Source: Burkholderiales bacterium (GTDB lineage Bacteria > Pseudomonadota > Gammaproteobacteria > Burkholderiales > Burkholderiaceae_C). Taken from it: 41,253 nt of DNA. Position numbers and translations under genes: made by a program. Shown one piece after another: positions 35,990 to 41,253 of the stretch; the first letter of the stretch is position 1; every line of letters starts with the position of its first letter. The stretch is from positions 1-41,253 of the forward strand of contig JAIXKN010000044.1 in the NCBI GenBank assembly GCA_026932425.1, in the 5' to 3' direction. The notes under the pieces were generated by a model. That model saw only the letters and a program-made list of their open reading frames with translations, made no database searches and was not told the DNA's origin.

Positions 35990-36915
35990 AACCGGGATAC
36001 TCGCTGATGAAGCACTACCTGCAGTTCAAGGACCTGCGGGCCGAGGAGTACGCCTACCTCTTCGAGCGCGCGCGCATCATCAAGCGGCGCTTCAAGAACT
36101 ACGAGCGCTACCAGCCTCTGGCCGACCGCACGCTGGCGATGATCTTCGAGAAGGCCAGCACGCGCACGCGCGTGAGCTTCGAGGCCGGCATGTACCAGAT
36201 GGGCGGCTCGGTCGTGCACCTGACGACCGGCGACAGCCAGCTCGGCCGCGCCGAGCCGATCGAGGACAGCGCGCGCGTCATCAGCCGCATGGTCGACCTG
36301 GTGATGATCCGCACCTTCGAGCAGAGCAAGCTCGAGGCCTTCGCGGCGCACTCGCGCGTGCCGGTGATCAACGGCCTGACGAACGAATACCACCCTTGCC
36401 AGATCCTGGCCGACATCTTCACCTTCATCGAGCACCGCGGCGCGATCGGCGGCAAGATCGTCGCCTGGGTCGGCGACGGCAACAACATGGCCAACACCTG
36501 GCTGCAGGCGGCGCACATCCTCGGCTTCACGCTGCACGTGAGCACGCCGCGCGGCTACGAGATCGACCCGCAGCTCGTCGGCGACGCGATTGCGTGCCTG
36601 AAGACCTTCAAGGACCCGCACGACGCCTGCGAAGGCGCGCACCTGGTGACGACCGACGTCTGGACCAGCATGGGCTTCGAGGCCGAGAACGCCGCGCGCC
36701 AGGCCGCCTTCGCGGACTGGTGCGTCGACACCGCGATGATGCAGCGCGCGCGCCCCGATGCGCTCTTCATGCACTGCCTGCCCGCGCACCGCGGCGAGGA
36801 AGTCACCGCCGAAGTCATCGACGGCCCCCAAAGCGTCGTCTGGGACGAGGCCGAAAACCGAATGCACGTGCAGAAGGCACTCATGGAGTACCTGCTGCTC
36901 GGACGGATCGGCTGA
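35986..36915 (+). CDS. argF: Ornithine carbamoyltransferase
   Basis: ArgF makes citrulline from ornithine and carbamoyl phosphate. The 309-residue frame has the carbamoyl phosphate site STRTR (58-62 from ATG 35986), HPCQILAD and the ornithine motif HCLPAHRGEEV near the C terminus. The family usually begins MKHYLQF, which here corresponds to ATG 36007. ATG 35986 has the better ribosome site (GAAGGG) and overlaps argD, so both are possible. It is convergent with hppD 21 bases away. Confidence 0.95.
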   Translation: MKPGYSLMKHYLQFKDLRAEEYAYLFERARIIKRRFKNYERYQPLADRTLAMIFEKASTRTRVSFEAGMYQMGGSVVHLTTGDSQLGRAEPIEDSARVISRMVDLVMIRTFEQSKLEAFAAHSRVPVINGLTNEYHPCQILADIFTFIEHRGAIGGKIVAWVGDGNNMANTWLQAAHILGFTLHVSTPRGYEIDPQLVGDAIACLKTFKDPHDACEGAHLVTTDVWTSMGFEAENAARQAAFADWCVDTAMMQRARPDALFMHCLPAHRGEEVTAEVIDGPQSVVWDEAENRMHVQKALMEYLLLGRIG

Positions 36916-36936
36916 AGGCTGGCGCCCGCCAGGGGA

Positions 36937-38028
36937 TCAGGCCTCGACCTTGAGCGCACCGCGGCGGATCTGGTCGCGCTCCATGCTCTCGAAGAGCGCC
37001 TTGAAGTTGCCCTCGCCGAAGCCCTCGTCGGCGCGGCGCTCGATGAACTCGAAGAACACCGGCCCGAGCAGGGTCTGGCTGAAGATCTGCAGCAGCAGCC
37101 GCTTCTGCCCGCCGGCGGTGCTGCCGTCGACGAGGATGCCGCGCGTCTGCAGCTCGGCCACCGGCAGGCCGTGGCCGGGCAGCCGCTCGTCCAGCATCTC
37201 GTAGTAGATGTCGTTCGGTGCCGTCATCAGCGGGATGCCCGACAGCTGCAGCGCATCGACGGTGCCGACGAGATCGTCGGTCAGCAGCGCGATGTGCTGG
37301 ATGCCCTCGCCGTTGAACTGCATCAGGAACTCCTCGATCTGCCCGGTGCCCTTGCCCGATTCCTCGTTGAGCGGGATGCGGATCAGGCCGTCGGGCGCCG
37401 TCATCGCGCGGCTCGTGAGCCCGGTGTACTCGCCCTTGATGTCGAAGTAGCGGATCTCGCGGAAGTTGAAGAGCCGCTCGTAGAAGCTGCCCCAGTACGC
37501 CATGCGGCCGCGGTAGACGTTGTGCGTCAGGTGGTCGATCATCTTCAGGCCGTGCCCGCGCGGGTGGCGGCTGGCCGGCTCCTCGAAGCCCGGCAGCCAC
37601 TGGAAGTCGATGTCGTAGATGCTCTTGCCGTCCTCGAAGCGGTCGATCAGGTAGAGCGGCGCGCCGCCGATGCCCTTGATCGCCGGCAGCCTCAGCTCCA
37701 TCGGCCCGGTGGGCACGTCCACCGGCTGCGCACCGCGCTCGAGCGCGAGCGCGTAGGCCTTGTGCGAGTCGCGCACGCGAAACGCCATCGCGCAGGCGCT
37801 GGGTCCGTGCTCGGCCGCGAAGTAGCCGGCCAGGCTCCTGGGCTCACGGTTGACGATGAAGTTGATGTCACCCTGCCGATACAGCACGACGTCCTTGCTG
37901 CGGTGCCGCGCCGCGAGCGAAAAGCCCATCTTCTCGAACAGCGGCTCGAGCACACCCGGCTCGGGCGACGCGAACTCGACGAATTCGAAGCCCATCAGCC
38001 CCATCGGGTTGTCGAACAGGTCGGCCAT
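36937..38028 (-). CDS. hppD: 4-Hydroxyphenylpyruvate dioxygenase
   Basis: HppD converts 4-hydroxyphenylpyruvate to homogentisate in tyrosine and phenylalanine breakdown. The 363-residue non-heme iron enzyme has the three metal ligands His166 (MIDHLTHNV), His245 (GIQHIALL) and Glu327 (FFEFIER) in two VOC domains. ATG 38028 has an AGGAG ribosome site nearby. The open frame continues upstream another 200 codons, but that part looks like GC-rich noncoding sequence. Confidence 0.96.
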   Translation of the reverse strand: MADLFDNPMGLMGFEFVEFASPEPGVLEPLFEKMGFSLAARHRSKDVVLYRQGDINFIVNREPRSLAGYFAAEHGPSACAMAFRVRDSHKAYALALERGAQPVDVPTGPMELRLPAIKGIGGAPLYLIDRFEDGKSIYDIDFQWLPGFEEPASRHPRGHGLKMIDHLTHNVYRGRMAYWGSFYERLFNFREIRYFDIKGEYTGLTSRAMTAPDGLIRIPLNEESGKGTGQIEEFLMQFNGEGIQHIALLTDDLVGTVDALQLSGIPLMTAPNDIYYEMLDERLPGHGLPVAELQTRGILVDGSTAGGQKRLLLQIFSQTLLGPVFFEFIERRADEGFGEGNFKALFESMERDQIRRGALKVEA

Positions 38029-38464
38029 GCGTGTCTCCTGGATTGGTCGATGTTCCGATGATCGCGCGCAGCGATCACCCCCTCGCGGGCGAGGTGCAAA
38101 CCGCGCCACGTGCTTGATGCAGGTCAGCTCGTGAGCTTGGCCCGGCACGCGCCGGGATGCAATCGAAGGAACCCTAGCGCGCGGCAGGGCATCCGTCGGT
38201 TCCGGGCAGGACCCGTGCGGTGCCGCTGCTGCTGCAGGGCAGCACCTGACCAACCATACCCTTGGTGCGGCCGACACCGGCATCCGTATCGAGGGAACTT
38301 CCCCGCTCGCGACCGACACCACAGTATCAGTGGGCCCGAGCGGCGGCGATGCGCGAGTCGGAGTGCGTCGTGTTGACCCCCGGACGGCTCGAACCGCCCA
38401 ATCCATGGTCCCGGGGAGCTTTCCGGTTGCGCGGCGCGCGCTGGCTTGGTTGAATCGGAATGCC
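38029..38464. other. Divergent promoter region of hppD and cfa
   Basis: This 436-base stretch holds no convincing gene. It should contain promoters for both genes. I see a dyad TGATCGC-GCGCA-GCGATCA at 38059-38077, 31-49 bases before hppD, as a possible operator. Confidence 0.5.
38059..38077. promoter_or_regulatory. Candidate operator dyad upstream of hppD
   Basis: TGATCGC (38059-38065) and GCGATCA (38071-38077) are perfect complements around GCGCA, in the right place for control of hppD. No regulator gene is present in the window. It could be a chance palindrome in GC-rich DNA. Confidence 0.35.
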
Positions 38465-39643
38465 ATGAACAGGGTCTCGTCCACCGAAACGCTTGGCGCC
38501 CGCAACGCGCCACCGGCGCGTCGTCGCGACAGCAAGGCACGCCGGTTCATCGAACAAGTGCTGGAGAGCGCCGATGTGCGGCTCGACGGCAAACGGCCGT
38601 GGGACATCCGGCTGCTCGACCCGAGCGTCCCCGACCGCGTGCTCTCGCAGGGCACGCTCGGCCTGGGCGAGGCCTACATGGACGGGCACTGGAGCTGCGA
38701 GCGCATCGACGAGCTCTTCGACCGCGTGCTGCGCGCCGACATCGCGAGGCGCTTCACGACTCGCGCGGCCTTCTGGCACGTGCTGAGGGCGCGGCTCGTC
38801 AACCTGCAGACGCCGTCGCGCGCCTGGCAGGTGGGGCGCACGCACTACGACATCGGCAACGACTTCTACGCCGCGATGCTCGACGCGCGCATGACCTACA
38901 CCTGCGGCTTCTGGCAGCACGCGGCCACACTCGACGAGGCGCAGGAGCACAAGCTCGACCTCGTCTGCCGCAAGCTGGCGCTGCAGCCGGGAATGCGCGT
39001 GCTCGACATCGGCTGCGGCTGGGGCAGCTTCATGCGCTTCGCGGCCGAGCGCTACGGCGTGCAGTGCGTCGGCGTGACGATCTCGGCCGAACAGGCGGCG
39101 CTCGGGCGGCAGCGCTGCGCCGGGCTGCCGGTCGAGTTCCGGCTGGCCGACTACCGCACGCTGGACGAGCCCTTCGACCGCATCGTGAGCCTGGGCATGT
39201 TCGAGCATGTCGGGCAGAAGAACCACGACGCCTACATGCAGGTCGTGCGGCGCTGCCTGCACCCCTGGGGCCTGGCGCTGCTGCACACGATCGGCCGCAA
39301 CGAGGAAGGCCACGGCACCGACCCCTGGATCCACCGCTACATCTTCCCCAACGGCGAGCTGCCGACGCTCGCGCAGATCGGCCGCGCCTGCGAGCGCCGC
39401 TTCGTCGTCGAGGACCTGCACAGCTTCGGCGCCGACTACGACCGCACGCTGATGGCCTGGCACGCGAACTTCACCGCCGCCTGGCCGCGTTTCGAGGAGC
39501 GCCTGGGCGAGCGCTTCGAGCGCATGTGGCGCTACTACCTGCTCTGCTGCGCCGGCGCCTTCCGCGCGCGCGACATTCAGGTCTGGCAGTGGGTGCTCTC
39601 GATGCCGGGGCGGCCCGGCGTCTACCCGCGGCTGGCGGGTTGA
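38465..39643 (+). CDS. cfa: Cyclopropane-fatty-acyl-phospholipid synthase family protein
   Basis: The 392-residue methyltransferase of the CFA/mycolic acid synthase family transfers a methylene from SAM to unsaturated phospholipid chains. The N-terminal lipid-binding part ([13 protein letters not shown]) is followed by the conserved [20 protein letters not shown], the SAM site [17 protein letters not shown], the active-site region [12 protein letters not shown] and YIFPNGELP near the end. It is complete and starts at ATG 38465. Confidence 0.93.
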   Translation: MNRVSSTETLGARNAPPARRRDSKARRFIEQVLESADVRLDGKRPWDIRLLDPSVPDRVLSQGTLGLGEAYMDGHWSCERIDELFDRVLRADIARRFTTRAAFWHVLRARLVNLQTPSRAWQVGRTHYDIGNDFYAAMLDARMTYTCGFWQHAATLDEAQEHKLDLVCRKLALQPGMRVLDIGCGWGSFMRFAAERYGVQCVGVTISAEQAALGRQRCAGLPVEFRLADYRTLDEPFDRIVSLGMFEHVGQKNHDAYMQVVRRCLHPWGLALLHTIGRNEEGHGTDPWIHRYIFPNGELPTLAQIGRACERRFVVEDLHSFGADYDRTLMAWHANFTAAWPRFEERLGERFERMWRYYLLCCAGAFRARDIQVWQWVLSMPGRPGVYPRLAG

Positions 39644-39765
39644 GCCCGGGCCTCCCCCTCAGGCAGGGGGGCAGGCGACGGCGTTTCCGGAACGTTGGAC
39701 GAACGGTCGCGGCCGAGCATCGGGTCGACGTCGAATCGACGGACAAGCCGACAGGAGCACGCATC

Positions 39766-40443
39766 ATGAAGCGAAACGCAAGAACGACCCGCTGGCTGGC
39801 TGGCCTGCTGGGTGCCGCCGTCCTGCAGGGTGCGGCGCCGACCCTGCACGCCGCACCCGTGCAGTGGATCTTGGGCAGCGGCGGCAACGGCCACTGGTAC
39901 GAGTACGTGCCCGCAACCAGTATCTTCGCGCCCATCGGCTTCGACGCCGCACGCGCCGCGGCGCTTGCCAGCAGTCATCTGGGACAGGGCGGCTACCTGG
40001 CCAGCGTCACGTCCGCCGCGGAGCAGACCTTCATCCAGTCTTCCTTTGGCTTCCTGCTCGGCTTCGGGGCCACCGGCACCGCCTGGCTGGGTGCGAGCGA
40101 TGCCGCGGACGAAGGCCAATGGCGCTGGCTCGATGGCCCCGAAGCCGGGGATCTGGTGAGCTACACGAACTGGGCGCCGGGCCAGCCGCTTGGCACGGGT
40201 TTCCCGGACTACGACTACCTGGCGCTTTACATCAACGCCGCCACCGCCGGAGTACCTCCGACCTATGGCTGGGTAAGCCAGCCGGGCAGCGGCGCCTTCG
40301 GCTACGTCGTCGAATACGACGGCGCGCCGACCGACCCTGTGGACCCGCCCGACCCCAACCCGGTGCCCGAACCCTCGGGGATGCTGATGGCCGCCACGGC
40401 CCTCGCCCTGGCCGGACTGCACAGGCGCCGCCGCCGCGACTGA
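39766..40443 (+). CDS. C-type-lectin-like PEP-CTERM secreted protein
   Basis: This 225-residue protein has a signal peptide (MKRNARTTRWLAGLLGAAVL ending near LHAAPV). A lectin-type fold follows, shown by GHWYEYV, AALASSHLGQGGYLASVTSA, TAWLGASDAADEGQWRWLDG and NWAPGQP, as in C-type lectin domains. A proline-rich linker (DPVDPPDPNPVPEP) leads to the PEP-CTERM motif VPEP, a hydrophobic stretch and RRRRRD. AGGAG lies before the start. It ends one base before the convergent stop of the next gene (TGA|TCA), leaving no gap. It probably binds carbohydrate at the surface. Confidence 0.85.
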   Translation: MKRNARTTRWLAGLLGAAVLQGAAPTLHAAPVQWILGSGGNGHWYEYVPATSIFAPIGFDAARAAALASSHLGQGGYLASVTSAAEQTFIQSSFGFLLGFGATGTAWLGASDAADEGQWRWLDGPEAGDLVSYTNWAPGQPLGTGFPDYDYLALYINAATAGVPPTYGWVSQPGSGAFGYVVEYDGAPTDPVDPPDPNPVPEPSGMLMAATALALAGLHRRRRRD

Positions 40444-41253
40444 TCAGCGCGGCAGCGGCAGCATGCGCCGCGCCTGGAGCACCGCATCGGGCAGCGAAAG
40501 CGCCTGGCCGGCGCGCCAGATCGCCTCGGCCAGCGGCGGCGTCAGCCGCTGCCGGCAGGCGCGACGCACGCGCAGCAGGTCGCGCCGGTCGCTGCGGCCG
40601 AGCGGGCCGAACTGCGTGCGCCAGGCCTGGTCGGCAAAGGCGAGCAGCCGCGCCGCCGGCTCGGGCTGGCCCTGGCGATGCGCCAGCAGCGCCAGGTTCC
40701 ACAGCGCGTAGAGCACGGCCTCGGTGTCCAGCGCCGCCCAGGCGAGCTCCAGCGACTGCACGGTCGCCGCCACGGCCTGCGCAAGCTGGCCCAGGTCCTG
40801 CAGCGCGCTGCCCAGGGCGTTGTGCAGCGGCGCCAGCAGTTGCTCGTCGCCGCTGGCCAGCGCGTCGGCGATCAGCGGCGCGATCAGCGCCAGCGCCTCC
40901 TGCGGCCGCCCGCCGTAGACGAGCGAGATCGCCACGTTGTGCTGCACGCCGCGCAGCGCGTGCAGGGGCCGCGGTCGCACGTCCTCCAGCAGCGCCAGCG
41001 CACGCCGGTAGCCGGCCTCGGCGGCCGCGGGGTCGGCGTCGACCTCGTTGGCCAGGGTGGCCAGCTGGTTCACGGCTTCGGCCTCGGTGGCCGCGTCGCC
41101 GACCACGCGCGCGGTGGTCGCCGCCTGTTGCAGCAGGGCGCGCGCCTGCTCGACCTCGCCTTGGGCGCGCCAGCGCACCTTGGCCACCGCCCACTGCGCC
41201 TGCGCGCGCTCGGCCGCGTCCTCCGGCCAGGCGGCCTCGGCACGCGCGGCGTG
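40444..41253 (-). CDS. Helical-repeat (TPR-like) protein, C-terminal part (5' end outside window)
   Basis: The open frame runs in from the right edge, so only the C-terminal 269 codons are visible. It is alanine- and leucine-rich and repeats helical hairpins of the TPR kind (EAVNQLATLANEVDADPAAA, then VQHNVAISLVYGGRPQEALA, ALGSALQDLGQLAQAVAATV, ALWNLALLAHRQGQPEPAAR). A last helix, RRACRQRLTPPLAEAIWRAG, recalls the ends of regulators of the ATPase plus TPR type (LuxR/BTAD), but nothing in the visible part identifies the N-terminal domain. The function is not known. Confidence 0.75.
   Translation of the reverse strand, partial: HAARAEAAWPEDAAERAQAQWAVAKVRWRAQGEVEQARALLQQAATTARVVGDAATEAEAVNQLATLANEVDADPAAAEAGYRRALALLEDVRPRPLHALRGVQHNVAISLVYGGRPQEALALIAPLIADALASGDEQLLAPLHNALGSALQDLGQLAQAVAATVQSLELAWAALDTEAVLYALWNLALLAHRQGQPEPAARLLAFADQAWRTQFGPLGRSDRRDLLRVRRACRQRLTPPLAEAIWRAGQALSLPDAVLQARRMLPLPR

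Noticed and set aside
38029..38655. Upstream extension of the hppD frame by about 200 codons
   Set aside because: HppD is complete from ATG 38028 with an AGGAG site. The extension has no conserved content and overlaps cfa.
39644..40446. A duplicated cfa end next to the lectin-like PEP-CTERM gene, by analogy with the other two junctions
   Set aside because: I compared the cfa end with the sequence around 40444 and found no matching repeat.

Overview
This is a high-GC stretch of a betaproteobacterial chromosome, most likely order Burkholderiales in the Rubrivivax/Leptothrix/Methylibium neighbourhood. The pointers are the protein sequences (DUF3579, CobD-like orphan, PAP I with a basic tail, TolC next to a PCMT-like methyltransferase), the gene order around rpsP-rimM-trmD-rplS and hda-HAD-pcnB, and two PEP-CTERM proteins. 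The placement is inferred from sequence features, not from a database search.

Layout. 1-3334: three + strand catabolic genes (glutaryl-CoA dehydrogenase, family III CoA-transferase, succinate/glutarate-semialdehyde dehydrogenase) that together fit conversion of glutarate semialdehyde to crotonyl-CoA. 3335-6810: an accessory block with a phospholipase D-like lipoprotein gene split by a complete IS3-family element (4712-6174, 3-bp target duplication GTG), followed by an imperfect second copy of the gabD 3' end. 6811-8774: a degenerate GGDEF protein, tRNA-Gly(CCC) and trmB. 8775-10979: a repeat-rich PEP-CTERM surface protein bounded by an exact 18-bp direct repeat shared by the ends of trmB and uppP. 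10981-19197: uppP, a TetR-MFP-RND efflux operon, a PCMT-like methyltransferase and a TolC-type outer-membrane protein. 19228-26218: orn, an M48 peptidase, rsgA, a CobD-like membrane protein, a Nudix CoA pyrophosphatase, and the rpsP-rimM-trmD-rplS operon. 26433-34460: a TM2-like membrane protein, a PiT phosphate transporter with its DUF47 partner, the overlapping hda-HAD-pcnB cluster, murJ, rpsT and DUF3579. 34775-41253: argD-argF, hppD, cfa, a C-type-lectin-like PEP-CTERM protein and the C-terminal part of a helical-repeat protein.

Most genes are housekeeping and packed tightly (ATGA/GTGA overlaps, convergent ends a few bases apart). The accessory genes sit at convergent gene junctions. In two cases the junction carries a duplication of a neighbouring gene's 3' end: about 65 bp of gabD on either side of the phospholipase D block, and 18 bp of the trmB/uppP overlap on either side of the PEP-CTERM gene. 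This suggests that cassettes were captured between convergent genes while restoring the ends of both neighbours. I regard it as the most unusual structural feature of the window. I saw no CRISPR array, phage module or recognisable multi-gene defence system.
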